Positions 1-13,454 of a stretch of 64,000 nucleotides of DNA are shown piece by piece (the stretch's first letter is position 1; every line of letters begins with the position of its first letter). Origin of the DNA: Synaphobranchus kaupii (Eukaryota; Chordata; Actinopteri; Anguilliformes; Synaphobranchidae); assembly GCA_029718625.1 (NCBI GenBank), contig CM056376.1, forward strand, positions 125,240,674 to 125,304,673, given 5' to 3'. The notes beneath the pieces were generated by a model. It saw only the letters and a list, made by a program, of their open reading frames with translations. It did no database searches and was not told where the DNA came from. Both the position numbers and the translations under genes were made by a program.

Positions 1-2118
1 CATAAACCTAACCTAACTGAAATTAAACACAGAGCCACCCAATTAAGTATAAACTGTGCTATTATGGTAACGAGTGGTACATTTTCAATGCAACCAACAA
101 ACACCAGTCAGTTGTGCTGCTGGTCTCAGAAGTCTTCAGAAGGTCGTGGAAGGCGATGGAGTGACTACCCTAATTGTGGCAGACAGCTGGTGACCACAAT
201 GAATATCGCTGATCAATTTCGCAAGCCGTTTATCCTAATGGTGAAACAACAAGCCCGGTCAAATGAACGGGCCATTTCATCCAAAGCTGGAGAGCATTGA
301 GACCTCAGAGAGAGAAACTATGTACGGCGTGTTTCATCTCACGGAGGCACCATAAACATTTAGGTAGTGGAAACCCGTCCTTCGGCCAGCTCTGCTAGTG
401 GAAATACGACCCTGCCAATAATGCACTGCAAGTCAGCATTTTCTGGAGCTCTCCAACTCCACTTGTGTCTTTTTGTATGAGGCACAGGAGAGGCAGACCA
501 TTGAGGGGGGGGGGGGGGGGGGGGGGGGGGAATGAGAAACAAAAAGAGAGGAGAGGAGAGGAGAGAAAGTGAGTGCTGAGGCAAGAGGGAATAGATTACT
601 AGCTGGCAGCGCAGCTGACCAAGCGTCGACTGAGCCTCCAGAGTTTAGAGAACTCTCGTCTCTGAAAATGTGCTTGAAGACGGTTGTTTTTCTAAAACAG
701 AGGCAGGCTTCCAAGCCGCGCCGGGGAGCGCAGGCCCAGTGGGAAGAGGGGAGTGGGGGGGGGGGGGGCGGCTCACAGGGGTGGGTCGCTGCCAGCTGCG
801 TCTGAGCAAACAAGAGTCCGGTCCGCAGCTGCGTACCCTCCGGGTACAGGGCTCTCGGGGCCGGGGTACGGGCTCGAGCCTCGTCCCAGTGACCGGGCCC
901 GAGAGGAGGCCCTTCTGCACTGCTGCTAATGAGGATCACAAAAAAAAAAAAAAAAGCGCTGAGCTGGTCGAGGCCTCGCCGCCTCAGGCGTGCCTGTGGG
1001 CTTTCTTTACGACCCCACAGCCGCCATCGGAGGAACCGGTTCGCAAAACGCCAGGACCTAAAAACATCGACGCTCTTACAAAATGGAATGCAGCGCTCAA
1101 GCAGTTTTTTTTTATTCCACACTGCGTCTGCTTTCCTCTGGCTACGCTGCCCTCCCGTAATCGCACGCTAGCGTGTTGCGCCAGGAGCGGCTTCTGGAAA
1201 CGCACGTCCTGCAGCTGTCCGGAAGCCTTTGCTTCCTCGGGGAGAGGACGTGCCTTTCGGCTCTGCTCAGAGGAGCAGGAATGCTGGCCGAAGTCATTTA
1301 TTTTACAGGAAACAGCCCTTACTGCAGCAGCAGGCTGTGCACAAACAAGTTCTGAGCAGAGTACTCCGTTTAACTAAGAGTTCTAAAGACAGACACCAAA
1401 ATCCCTTACTGAAAACCCAGAGGTTCTTCTATATCTGGCATAGCTAACATAGCTGTGCAAACCAAGGATTTATTTTAAAAAAATAAAAAATAAAAACCCT
1501 AGCATACTTATTTGGCTATGTAAGCTCACACCAAGCCAACAGCTCTGTGTGTGGGGAAACTTGGTGCTTAAACGCAAACCTGACACATTTTCTCTGCATT
1601 TTTCTTTCTCCTGGAACAACCCAAGATATATTTAAAGCCAAGGCGTGATCATGCATTGCCTGCTGGCTTAAATAAGCGCTGTGAATCAGCTCCGCGTCCA
1701 CCTTTTTTTTTCTTTCTTTTTCTTTCATACATCGTTTTCACCGGAAGGGCTGAGGTACCTGGACGGCGCAGCTGAATCCAAGAGGAGCCGAGCGATACCC
1801 TGAGCGGTACAGCGGCCTGCGGCACGCAGAGTGCGGCGGGAACAGGACCCGGGCTGGAGCCCTGGAACAGGGCCAGACCCCTCGACCCGCCGAGCCGGGC
1901 GAATATTAAGTGCGCCGCAGCTATTTGCCGAACGCGTCACGGCCTGCAGGAGGCGCGGTAAGGCAGCCCGTGGTGACGTCACCCCTCCCCCCCCTCCCCC
2001 CTCAGACGTGGTGCAGTCCGGCTGCTGCTGCTGCTGCAGGGAGGTCAGGTCAGGGAGACGGGACCCTGGGGAGGTTGGGCAGACTGCAGCAGGATCCTGA
2101 ATGCTGTCTGAGTCCAAG
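1..2118. other. Non-coding, GC-rich patches
   Basis: No recognisable gene. GC-rich stretches lie at about 560-1260 and 1740-2100, with a long G run, an A run near 940 and a CTG/CTGCTG stretch near 2025. Open frames here are short and low-complexity and match no family I know. The GC-rich patches could belong to a promoter region, but no TATA box or splice structure decides this. Confidence 0.5.
505..530 (+). repeat. Poly-G run (26 nt)
   Basis: An uninterrupted run of G on the + strand, followed by a purine-rich GAGAGGAGAGG stretch. Exact length is uncertain because homopolymers are error-prone in assemblies. Confidence 0.9.
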
Positions 2119-2352
2119 GTTAAAACATTACATTACATTACATTATAGGCATTTAGCAGACGCTCTTATCCAGAGTGACTTACACAACTTCTTATTACAT
2201 TTATCCATTCATACAGCTGGATATATACTGAAGCAATTCTGGATAAGTACCTTGCTCAAGGGTACAACGGCAGTGTCTGGCTGGGAATCGAGCCTGCAAC
2301 CTTTCGGTTACAAGTCCTGTTCCTTAACCATTATACTACACTGCCGCCGCGT
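2119..2352 (-). mobile_element. tRNA-headed SINE, minus strand
   Basis: The left end carries CATTACATTACATTA repeats and the motif GGCATTTAGCAGACGCTC, typical of the 3' part of a very common teleost SINE. Read on minus, the right end has a tRNA-like head: box A TAGTATAATGGTTAAGG and a box B-like GGCTCGATTCC. A related copy lies at 26751-26885. Tail fragments lie near 31.5 and 31.95 kb. Confidence 0.85.
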
Positions 2353-3971
2353 CTGGCAGCTGATAAACTAGACGTCCACATTGGAAGACTCAGCGAGTTC
2401 CGCCGTGAGATTAGGATGCTATGAGTGCTGGTGTCGACCACTTTGCCGGGAGCGCGGGGCTCAACAGGGGCTACAAAATCGCACTGGGGCACAGTGGGGA
2501 GGAGCTAAGGGCCTACCCATGACTTCCCAAGGGGAGAGAGCTTAAAGACGTCCGCCGTCATAGCGCACCGGCGAGCATCTACACCCATTTCACATCCCGC
2601 ATCTATCAGGCACCACCGCCCTCAGGATGCGACCCGACCCACCCATCCACCTCGGATGCTCGGAATACCTCCGCATTTTACACAGCCAGCCTTACGACGG
2701 TGCCTAATCACTCAAACAAGTTCCATTGTCAGCACGCGGCACTTTGAAGGGAACCCCGGGGTCAGCCGTGAACGGCCGAGCCGTCAGCCTGTGGCGGCGG
2801 AGATCTCTGGTAAAAGCGCATCATTAGTCCTCCCGTTTCTCCCCCGAGGGACGGCGGGGGCTGGATGTCACTCGCCCAAGCTTGCAATGATAAACCTCCG
2901 GAATGTTCCGCCGCGGTCACTTTTAACTCTGGATGAACACACATGAAAGTAGGCTATTTATAGTCCTGGGATCAAGGTACGGCCAAAAGAAACACGACGA
3001 TAGCCCAACCAACACTCAGCTATGAGCGATGCAGAGCGATACTGTGTGGGATTCTGAGGTCCATCCACACATTCTTTTTCTGAGGCTATAGCCGTTTCCA
3101 GGAAAGGGCCAGGTCTCACGTTTCTCAAGCTCTTTCACATTTTTGTTTCATTTTTGGACTCTTTTGGAGACAAAGCAAATATTTCCACTGGAATTAAATG
3201 ACAAAAATTAGACAAAGTTTTCTTAGACAAACACCGCCTTGGCACACTGTCAGCACTAAAGTAAGAAATATTGACATAGAAAACATTACTGAACATGTCC
3301 TTGTAATGCCAAGCATGCAATGCTAACATTTAAATCAGATATTTCAAGGCTGCAAGTAAACAGCCTTAAAATATATAACAGCTGCAAGGAAACTCAAAAA
3401 AAAAAGTGGTGTTTTTTTGTTTATTTTTTATGTATTTTTTAATTACACGCCATACAATATAAAACTTCTTTTTTTTTTTAAACATTTTTTTCAACCAACA
3501 GAACAAAATGATGCAGAATACACAATGGACGGAAATTTGTGATTGTTTAAGCGTTGACTAAAACCCCGACAAGGCCGGTAATGGTCTCCAAACAGAAACA
3601 GACTCCAGTGGTCTTTATATTGTGTGTGGGTGTCTGTGAAAGGGGAGTGCAGTGGGCAGGATATATGATGCATTTGCCGAAGTGAACTGCATTTCCCACC
3701 ATCTCACAATTCCAGCAAACATGACGCTCAATAAATTAGACTGCTGAAAAATGACACCGTTCAAACAAAGCAAAAAATAAATAAATAAATAAATAGGAGT
3801 TTTTGCTCTTGCTTTGAGCAAGCTTTGCTTCATTTTTCTGGACCAGCCTAACACTACTTGGACACCCTATAATAACTCACAGCAAGTGCTGCAGCACATA
3901 GAACTGTAGGCTAGTTAGGCAATAGTGTGGAATTACAAATAACATATCGGTATCGAAGAAGTAAAGAAATT

Positions 3972-4015
3972 TTAATCACAGGAATGTGTGTCAGGCACAT
4001 TCCTAACTGTGATTA
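3972..4015. other. Imperfect stem-loop
   Basis: Inner arms GGAATGTG and CACATTCC are perfectly complementary around a short loop. Outer arms TAATCACA and TGTGATTA pair across a 3-nt bulge. No known RNA family recognised. It may be a remnant of a small foldback transposon. Confidence 0.5.
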
Positions 4016-5425
4016 ATCTGTCTTTCACAACGGATTTACTGGAGGATCATAAATGCAATTCACAACCTGCACTGAGAAGTGTGGAAAACGATACTCCCTA
4101 GCCTACATTTGCACAATAATCTGCTTGTGCATCGACATCATCGGGAGACCGCTAGTAAATGCCTGCCATTTAGTCTCATTTAAAATTAGCCTCATAATTA
4201 GCATTCTTAGGACAAATTGCGGAGCTGTTGAAAGCTGTCTGTTGGCAACATATTTAAGGGATCAAAGTTTTATCTGAAACGGCAGGACACAACTGCATTT
4301 GGCCAGCCACGGCTAGGGTAGCTTTAAACTGGTCTCCAACAATGCGCCAGGCGTCCTCAGGCTACCGGCTTTTGTCACCAAGAGATACACCTCTCCCCCA
4401 ATCTGCTCCAGTGCTGCTGCAGTACCGCTGTCCTGAAGCAGAGAAAATAATCACTGGCTCACTGGCTCATGCATCAAAGGAGTACACTCACTTCAGTGTC
4501 AGTGATCCTTGCATGGCTGGGTGACACACAGGCAACTTGATAGGCACAACCGGTGATTCATAATGCTGTCACTTCCAGCAAATTAGCTAAAGGATGATTA
4601 AAGAAAAGAACCTCATGCTTGATAGTGAGGACATTAACAACAGACAGATAACTCCATTAGGTGTGCCCTAAATGTGTGCCGTTTGCAACAAAAACTATTT
4701 ACTTGCTTGGGTTTCCTCCCTGAAAAAGAAAAAGTTGAGGTAAAACAAGTCCAAGTCTGTAATAGTATTGCTGTAACTTGGCAGCTGGGAAACCGCTTAT
4801 CTCCCCCCCTCCCCCCCGCCCAACCCCCCCCACCCTCAGCTGTGAACAGCACTGCGATATGATGCTTGTACAACAACTGTGGGCAGTCGGCAAAACTCCA
4901 GCATCTAGCGACCCGACAACACTCTACAAAGCCTTCGGAACGATGACATTATCAGTCAGATAAGCATTTACTGTGTAATGCGGCCCTCCCTGCCAGCTGC
5001 GCTTCAGCCCTGCCAAGAACAATGAGTTTATCTCCAGCAATGGCGGCGCAACCCTGGCCTCTGTGCTCCTGACATCGGTGGACGGGTTCGGGGAGGGGAA
5101 ATAAGGCACACCTATAGAAGTAATACAGTCTGGAAAACTGCAGAGGTACTGAGAGAATTGGCACAGGCCAACCGTCATTTCAGTTTAAGGCTACGATCAG
5201 GTTTACAAGAGGAAGCGCTGTACTGTAGGACCAAGGCAGGCAGCTGCCTGGATACCGTCAAAGACGGACGCTTCTGTGTTCCAGGGGCCCTGTTCTGCCG
5301 AAGCTCATAAACCATCGCACAAACGCATTCGCACTGATAATTCAGAGTTGTGTACTGGTCTTGACAGGAAGCTCGACGTGATTAAGGGAAGCGTTGGACA
5401 GTCAACGTCCCCTGCTCACGCCATT

Positions 5426-5455
5426 GTAAGGTCACGTTTTTCCAACACTGACACA
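5426..5455. repeat. 30-bp exact repeat, copy 1
   Basis: Thirty bases starting GTAAGGTCACG and ending ACACTGACACA recur exactly at 6973-7002 in the same orientation. The flanks are unrelated. Confidence 0.85.
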
Positions 5456-6972
5456 AGCCGTCCAACCCTCCCTCCCTGTTCCAGAGTTCCAGTCATGTCC
5501 CCTCTGACCGCCAGTGTTCTGGCCACGCCCCCTCTCACACCAGCTTTCCGGCCCCACCCCAGAAAGCTGGCGTGATAATTGAAATATTTTTTATCAAAAA
5601 TGTTTTTTAAAAATTGATAAGTGGCGGCCTGCTGTTCATATAAGCCTAAACGTGCCGCAGAATTAGTGTTTCTATATGGATATGGGCAGAGGCGTGGACT
5701 GGCTGCCAATAGAAATGTTTAAAGAAGTCAAAAATATCATGTTACAAAAAACAAGTGCATTTTGAAAATTCTTCTTGCACACGTTCATGCGAATGTGTGG
5801 TCTCAGTGTTGGAGGAAGTGGCCTTGGTAAAGGTAGGGTACAGCATTGCCCTTGTTTCTCAAAATTCTATCTGGACTGTTGAAAAAATGCACTGATCTTT
5901 GTTAATAGCAGAAGACAGCAGGGAATGCTTGTACCATAGGCACGTGCTGTGACAAGAAACACACAACCTTACGTCTGATACTGTTGTCTGCAATGATAAG
6001 CATTTGCTTTTATTTATCACTACCTTTTGAAAAGTACACTATTTGTAGCATTGCTTCCATTGTTAATGCAAATACATTCATACTTTACCCAAATTAATCT
6101 CAATGGACTAAGACATCCAAGCAGGATTTTTAAAGAACAAGCAGTTGCGATAGTCTGAAATAGTAAAGTACATTAGGGCGTGTATAAATGTGGCTAAACT
6201 ACGGCAGGGCAAATGCGTGCAAGCTTTCAGGCGATTCTGATGAGTTCATGCAGACATAGGGTTGAGTTCACCTAAAATGACACATTCATCACTGTCAGAA
6301 CTGATGCCCAAAAACAGTTTAAAAACAGACACTATTCAAAAGGAAAGATTATTTTTAACAATCTCTTAAACACAGAATACAAATATCCAAGTATTGGGAT
6401 GTTTGTTTGTGGTATTGTTTAAAAGGTTAAATAATCAAATAAAAACATTCAGAAAACCAAACGTACTAGGAATGTACCAAAAAACAAAGAAATCACAAAA
6501 TATAGGCCTATTTTGAACTCTCCTCCAATGCAAATCTGATTCCATTTCTTCCTAGATAATTTGAAGGTTCCTGCTGCATGTGTTTGATGCCTTGTATACT
6601 AAAGAGTAAAATACAGAAAGGGTCTATAAAAAGAACGTTTGTATGCAGGGAGGGTGTACAAAACAGTGAAACAAGAATGTGTATAGCCCTCCCCCTCCCC
6701 TCCCCCCAAATACATACTCCTCATGTGAAACATTTGATCTCTCAGCATATCTCATGGAAACATGACTAGGGAACCGCTGCTCATTTACGTTAAACCTGGA
6801 GCAGGCAGCCTTCCGGCAAGTTCTTCATGGGACAATGGAAGGCAACAACAGCAGATGCCGAACCCTGAAGATTTGATCTTGAAAACAACACTACACCATC
6901 GAGAAAAGGTGCCGAGCGCTGCAGTCTTGTGTGGGAGGATGAATGTCAGCTATCATCTTCTCACCTTACACC

Positions 6973-7002
6973 GTAAGGTCACGTTTTTCCAACACTGACA
7001 CA
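6973..7002. repeat. 30-bp exact repeat, copy 2
   Basis: Exact match to 5426-5455, same orientation, about 1.5 kb downstream, with unrelated flanking sequence. Confidence 0.85.
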
Positions 7003-7835
7003 TTCACACGGCCATAAAAATGACAAGCTACAACTTATGGACATGTAGCACATTTATAAATACTTAAAAATATACGACAACATATTTTACCAGTGTACTA
7101 ATGGGTTTAAGGAACCAACTTCACACAAACCATGCGATTATAGTGTTGTAAAAAACCGATGTATAGGCCTACTCAAGAGATCCAGAAATCATCTTGTGCT
7201 GCATGGCCTACCATTGCTGCTCCGTCTTCCTCCCGTGAAAAGCCTGCAACAACGTGTCTTTACTTGTGTCCACGTCCGAGTGTCAGTGCGCCCGCCATCA
7301 CTGCAGTGAAATGCAGGTGAATCCCCGCGACAATGCAGTGCGGCTGCTCCCTTAACAACAGGCGCACATGTCCGAGCCTTACAGCCCGCAGAGGATATAG
7401 CCTCCCTGGCGTGCTTCACAGCAGCAAGGGCACAAACTATTCTCCAACGCACACACAAGCCCCCCCCCCTCTCCCCCAGCCAAACTACCCCTTCTGAGAG
7501 CGTTCCATCACATCATCGCCTGGCAACTCTTCAACAGGAGTTACGGGTCATTTCTGCCGGAGTGGGGAACGACTTCGACGCAGCCGGCTCTTACACGACC
7601 CCAGAGAGCGCCGAGGCGCTGCAGTAGCTCTACGCCGCCGATTAGCCGCAGCGCTATCCAGGAAGCGACTGCTTTACCTGCTCCAGAGGACAATTTAATT
7701 AAGGGTCTCACACAGAAACGGGCAGCGCAGGGCACCCGCACAGAAAGGTTCTGCACAATAGAGGAAGAGAAAAGGAACACAATAGCTTCTCGTGATAAGG
7801 TCACAAGGCCTGTCAATCACAGTGACAGAAAGAAA

Positions 7836-7850
7836 GGGGGGGGGGGGGGG
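7836..7850 (+). repeat. Poly-G run (15 nt)
   Basis: Uninterrupted G run followed by a (GA)-rich tract to about 7950. Confidence 0.9.
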
Positions 7851-8396
7851 AGAGATGCTGTCAGACAGGGAGGGAGAGAGACTGAGAGACAGACATGGGA
7901 ATGAGAGTGAGAGAAAAAGCGAGAGAGAGAGCGAGCGAAGGAGAAAGAAGCCACCTTAAGGTGAGATTTATGTTCTTCACACTAAAAACAGAGATGAAGG
8001 GATGTGGCTTTGGGGAATTCAGGGTATATAAATCTTTTGAAGATTTCAGAATTTTCTGAAAAAAAAAAAAAAGAATCACACTTATTTAAAATGAGCGTGA
8101 CATTCCATACACAGGGTGGCTGGAGTTTTGCCTGACCTTGTAAGTCTTTATTAATTAGATGACAAAAGGAACTGAAGGGACATGCACGACAACACTAAAA
8201 GGGGAAAAGTATCACAACTCACCACTCAGTTCCAGGGTACAGAAGGCAGTCTGAAGAGACCAAATTCCCCAAACATATGGGTTAAACTCCTCTGTTTATG
8301 AACACTGGGTTAAGAGAACAGAAAGGGCTTTCTTGTGTTGACGCAAGAAAGATTAGAGAAAGCAGACTTGTTCTGCGGTGGGCCTGGGAGTGGCTC

Positions 8397-8419
8397 GGGG
8401 GGGGGGGGGGGGGGGGGGG
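8397..8419 (+). repeat. Poly-G run (23 nt)
   Basis: Uninterrupted G run on the + strand. The short glycine-rich open frames across it are artefacts. Confidence 0.9.
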
Positions 8420-9042
8420 TCGATATTCAAGTCACAGCGGTGACACGTGCGGGGAGGGACAGAAGCGCCCCATTTTGGCCCTCTTTAATGAATAGGGCCT
8501 TACTTTTTTATCCTTGAACAAACTTGTCTCGGGCCTCTTCTGCTTCCTGGAGAAAAAGGCGAGGCGGGCACGAGTCCGCCGTGACTGCGCTCGGTTCCGG
8601 AGCCTTCTGTGACAATCCCCTGCATTGTCGGGCCCTTCAGGCGCGACGCTCACTGGCTGGCGACAACACGGAGAGGAGTCAAAGAGTCGATTCACAGCTG
8701 GACTGCCACAAGCAGGCCGAACAATGGCGCGGCTTATCTGGCCGAGGTTTGTTTTGCTTCTCGGAGCACGACAAAAAACAATGAACACTTATCAACATCT
8801 AAAGAATTATGAGCGATGCTTTCAAAGCCCAACTGGTTACATTAGGCTACTTAAAGAGGGAAATAAAGACCTTTTAAAAGTTGCTTTTAATGCTGAGTGA
8901 CTTTTCTTTTAAAGGTCAGAACAGACAGTCTGCTTCCTTTTGTATTTTTTCACTTTGTTCAGACAGGAGGAAAGCACAGAGGGTTACAGGCAGAGATGGG
9001 ACTGCAGGACAAAGTGTCACGGCAGGGAATCAACCACTACTC

Positions 9043-9066
9043 GGGGGGGGGGGGGGGGGGGGGGGG
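9043..9066 (+). repeat. Poly-G run (24 nt)
   Basis: Uninterrupted G run on the + strand. It is flanked by CAACCACTAC and ATTCGTACGCG. Confidence 0.9.
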
Positions 9067-11284
9067 ATTCGTACGCGGGTTCGAGAGTTGGCCGTCCTAC
9101 AAACTGCGCCACAGTCTGGCATGGCGTCCGGCGGGACGTTTGTTTATAGGTGATTATGCGGGCAGAGATGTGAACTGTTTATCGAGTGTAAACATCTTTG
9201 TATCGATTGCAGCTCCATCTGATTTTCCCGAGGCGTTTAAAAAGCGACAGCGTTCCGCTGACGGAGCCAGGTCTCTTTCCGGTCTCCTTGAGAACCTCGC
9301 GGATCAGCACATCCGCTGCCAAGAACACCAACACCGCCCCGCCCCGGCATGTGGGAGTGTTTACTTTTCCATATCTCAGTACGGGACAAGGCATAAAACA
9401 TCCCTGCACTTGTACCTCACCCACCCACCACCTACACCCCCCCCCCCCGACCGCACCAGGCCACAGTGCCGCTGCACGTTGTCTCAGCCAATCAAGGCCA
9501 CGCGACAGAAACACGGAGCACTGTGCCCCTCGCTTTCGCAAACCAACAGCAAAGAGCCTGCAGAATTATGCAAGATCAGTCACTTCTAGCCTTGTTTGAG
9601 AAAGAAAGTGTGATTTGAAGCTGTGAAAGAAACACGCTCCTGGAGATCATCTTCTTCCTCTTAACTTATCGTTAACTTGACTTTTTTTTTCATCTTTAGG
9701 GTCTGTGACGCCCAAGCCTTTTCAGGATCACACCGTTCCACAGGTGACCTTTCACCAAGGACGCAATTCTCACTGTCCCACAGAGGTGGAACGGGGGGTG
9801 CATGATCCTATTGGTAGATCACAAAACCTTGTCTATTTCGCCATGTACTTTTGCTGGTGACGTGGCCATATAACAGGAATAAGTAAGCATGCAACTATCT
9901 GCCATTTTCTGTGTGCTTTCCAAGGCAGTTTTAACTTCTCAGTGGCAGGCCATAGGGTACTACCCCAGGCTTACACTGACTGCTGATAACTATTGATGTT
10001 TATTTATTTATTAAATGTTTTCAAGGCTGAATACAAACCGTGCAGGATTGCGTGAAGCACATTCTGATAAATATTTATACAGCTGGCTTTTGCAGGGGGA
10101 ACTGAGGTGAAGCACAATATTTCAATGGTACAACAGCATCATCCCACACAGTATTTCCATACTCCATACTGGTCAGAAATACAATGCTCACTCCACTCTC
10201 CAGTAACTTCATCATTACACCATTTCTCATTTCAAAGGGCTTCTAACAATTTCAGATTTCATACAATATGCAGAATAGCCTACTGGCAATGACATCATTT
10301 GCCAAGCCTCCATCACATAAATGAACACATGAAAAGTGCAAGATGTAGACAAGAGAACAAACTGTGCACCAGAGAATTGTATCACCTGCATGCCGCTGGC
10401 AAGCTGACGCTAGCACTGCTGGGGACTTGAACCGATGGCTAGGTTCATAAATAAATTCACAGCATTGCACCCTATATGCCTCAAACCACGTTTAAGTGAG
10501 TAAATTATTTTAAGATAGCCGCAATTGCCACCTTGCCTGTCCGCAGAACAATCGCGGAAGCCATTTCAGGGCAGGGTTGGCCGGCATACTGACAGATTTG
10601 TGAGGCAGTGGACAGGGATCACCGAGAGCTGTCAAAGAAATCAAATACAGCTGGCACAACAGGATGAAAATTGCCTGGTGAGAATAGCAGCATAGAAGAC
10701 ACTATCTGTTATAATGGAATGCATTTGCATGTTTTCCCCTTCAAGCCACAGCCCTGAGCCAAAAATTCTTAAAACCCTCAAAAAGTAAATAGTAGCCTAC
10801 AAAAATCAACATGCATACATTTGTGCTTTTATCACGATGACAGGAGATTTACATTTGACTGCTGCACAGGTATTTAAATAAAAGTAAACAAAACTCAAAT
10901 GACTTGACTTCTTTGGTGTCTGCAATTCCAATATTAGCCTACCCAATGGTCTGCACCAGTGGAGTGGTTTCTGAATTATTTGCTGATGCAGATTATCACC
11001 ACTCCCGGCAACCGATTATGCAGTCGACTGTGAGACCAGTGCACCATGAAAAAATGTATACCATGGGAGCGACTTGTGATGGCATTTATCTTATGTCAAA
11101 GTGAAGCGGTGGGAAAACACAGCAATTACGTTACACCGACGAACTAGCGGCAAAAGCATAGATGCGGTAGGCCTAGGACGTGTTTTTTTCTGATTTGTTG
11201 TACTTTAATGTAGGCTCCCTTATGGAAAAAAACATACTGCAGTATATTGTAAATATATCAAAATTATCTTCACAATATATTTAA

Positions 11285-11302
11285 AATATACTGCAGTATA
11301 TT
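11285..11302. other. 18-bp perfect palindrome
   Basis: AATATACTGCAGTATATT is a perfect palindrome. A second, shorter copy of its core (ATACTGCAGTAT) lies about 60 bp upstream near 11235. Probably the residue of a small foldback element. Confidence 0.6.
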
Positions 11303-13004
11303 ACATTTCCTTGAGGGCTACGGCACACGTGCATGGTAGCCTACTCACTGTTGAAATGTTACATTGAAACAAATGTGGGCGAGTGAAATCGTCCCAGAAT
11401 GTAGCTTCCGTAAGATAGAAAAGGATGTGTCACTTGTTATGGCCTACCTTTTCAGCAGAGAGACTTGTGTGACGTTGGTTTTTACTCAATTTTACTTTGT
11501 GTTACCAACGTGTTAAAACTATCCTGCTCTCAGTAGTTAACACACTAAAAGGTAGGCTACCTATAATTGGACGTTAGCCTACCCCATGAAGAGATTGGGC
11601 AGATCTATTCAACATTTTTTCTAATAACTTTCAACATTTTATAACTATAGTCGCATTGTTAAAATGCCGAGGTATTTGGCTTTAGTCCTTCCCACCAAAA
11701 TATGTTCTGAAAATATGGAGGCTACGCGTAGTAGGCTATAGTGGAATATAGTTGCATAATTACACATAAAACAAAAACGCCATTGTATTCGACCAACGGG
11801 AACATCTAATTATTGTATTCAAAGGTGGAAACTTGGGAAACTTATTGTAAACTTGGGAAATACAAAGGACACAAAAAAAACATAATAAAGATATAGGACC
11901 GACAAAAGGGCAAGTCAACTTAAGAGTAGAAATATCCTATTTAGGGTATAGCCTATTCAGCCTTTTTAAATGCGATGTATAAGCTGATCAGCAACTCGTA
12001 TAGGCTAGCCTACCATCACAATAAAGGAGCAGCCTAAACAGCAATCCAATAATCGCGTCAAAAAGGCTATTCAACAGTTAGTAGGCTACTCGTAAATAGT
12101 CAAAATCGCGAAATACCAACAGAACAGTAGTAGTAGAACAGCCTAGTCGGCGTTAGCGGCGTCCCTCAACAAAATCACTTCTCCCGGTATGTCGCATCCA
12201 TTTGTGCATTCCTTATGGCTTTACCACCGCATTGTTTAACAACGGAACAATCGGCTTAATGCAATGCAATGCAATGCGCTTTGTAATATTTACCACGTTC
12301 CCTAAAGTTGTAGCTACTATGTTTGCCAGCGAAGCCTGATGTTAGGCATAGCAACAGAAACGAAAAGATCTAATCATCATTTCCTTTATCCTTGCTTTTC
12401 GATTAAACGTTAACACAAATGTGGTTAGCCATATGAAGTAGGCTAATAATGTAGATAAAGCTGGATGTTTAAATCTATGCACAAACAAACCGCTAAGGCT
12501 TTCTAAAATCTTGGCTTTTTACATTTCTTCGTGCTTTCTCGCTACCCTTTCAGCTCCACGCAACTCCGTCTGTTCACACAGTAGCCTAGCTTACCAAGGG
12601 GAAGCGCCTCCCGAATGCAATCTTACAGCAATGCAGTGCAGAAGGGATGTCGCAAGTTGTGGAATTTAATTATATTACTGAAGTAGCATTTTAACAAGCT
12701 ATCACAAAGAGTGTGGATGAATATACTCCTTCAAAATCTACAGGACTGGAAGAACTGAAGACCCTGCCGCAACCTCCCCCTAGCTATGTCCCCCCTCGCC
12801 ACCTCCTCCCGTCTACATAGAGAATACTGATCTCATCACGCAGTCCAGCATGGAAGAAACCCCCCAAAACCCAAAATCGGCTATTCACAGTTGAAAAATA
12901 GATTACAATTATTTTTGTGTCAATCGTCTCCAGCCAAAATATACTCGGGGATTCAAAATAGTGCCAGTATGTCAACAGAATTACTTGCAAACCTCATCAC
13001 TCAC

Positions 13005-13120
13005 CTAGATCTCTGTTGCTGTGTTTTCCTCTGCCGTTCGCCTCCCAGATGTCACACTGCCTCCCAACGTCGCCGAGGTTCCAGCTCCAGTCGCTCCGGA
13101 ACTGAACGCTCCAATCACAG
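13005..13120 (-). other. Putative minus-strand untranslated first exon
   Basis: Read on minus, a GC-richer block of about 100 bp ends in a near-perfect splice donor (ATCTAG followed by GTGAGTGATG) at 13005/13004. A CCAAT-type box (GTGATTGG on minus) lies at about 13110, near the presumed start. There is no long open frame, so it would be a 5' UTR exon. In human, the gene left of UCHL1 on the opposite strand is APBB2, so this may be the first exon of an apbb2 orthologue. That identity rests on gene order alone. The right boundary is a guess. Confidence 0.35.
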
Positions 13121-13454
13121 TGCTAAGCACAGGAAATAGTTTAAAACGGCGTGGTGGTGGGGGTAGGGAATAATAATTATTATCATAATAACCATAACCA
13201 TAATTATTATAATAATGAGTAATAATTCATATTTTGAGTTTGATAGGCTACTTAATGTTTATCTAGGTTTATCTGAACATAATAGCAAACTTTTTTTTTT
13301 TTCCCTGTAGGCTAAATTCCATCATCATACATTTGAAAAATAAATCAGATAAATACATATACAACACAAACAAGCGCTCTTTAGTTTAAGATTAACCCTT
13401 CTTTTGTGATGCACTTACGGAGATGGTTATTTACAAAGGTTGGCTAAAGTATCT

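Larger units (their letters stand above)
2353..13004. other. Long non-coding stretch
   Basis: No coding exon recognised in about 10.6 kb. GC-rich patches occur at 2400-2900, 7200-7830, 8500-8800 and 9060-9500, and the rest is AT-rich. It holds poly-G runs, a 30-bp exact repeat pair, a stem-loop and a short palindrome, listed separately. If the minus-strand exon near 13 kb is real, this would be the first intron of that gene. Confidence 0.5.

Noticed and set aside
433..1377. Two overlapping open frames of over 200 codons on opposite strands
   Set aside because: They cross poly-G and poly-A runs in GC-rich DNA, show low-complexity composition and match no family.
2290..2350. tRNA gene on minus
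   Set aside because: The tRNA-like boxes belong to the head of a SINE with the typical body and tail. There is no complete cloverleaf.
8897..9589. 230-codon open frame on +
   Set aside because: It spans a 24-nt poly-G run and a poly-C-rich stretch, and its composition and content resemble no known protein.
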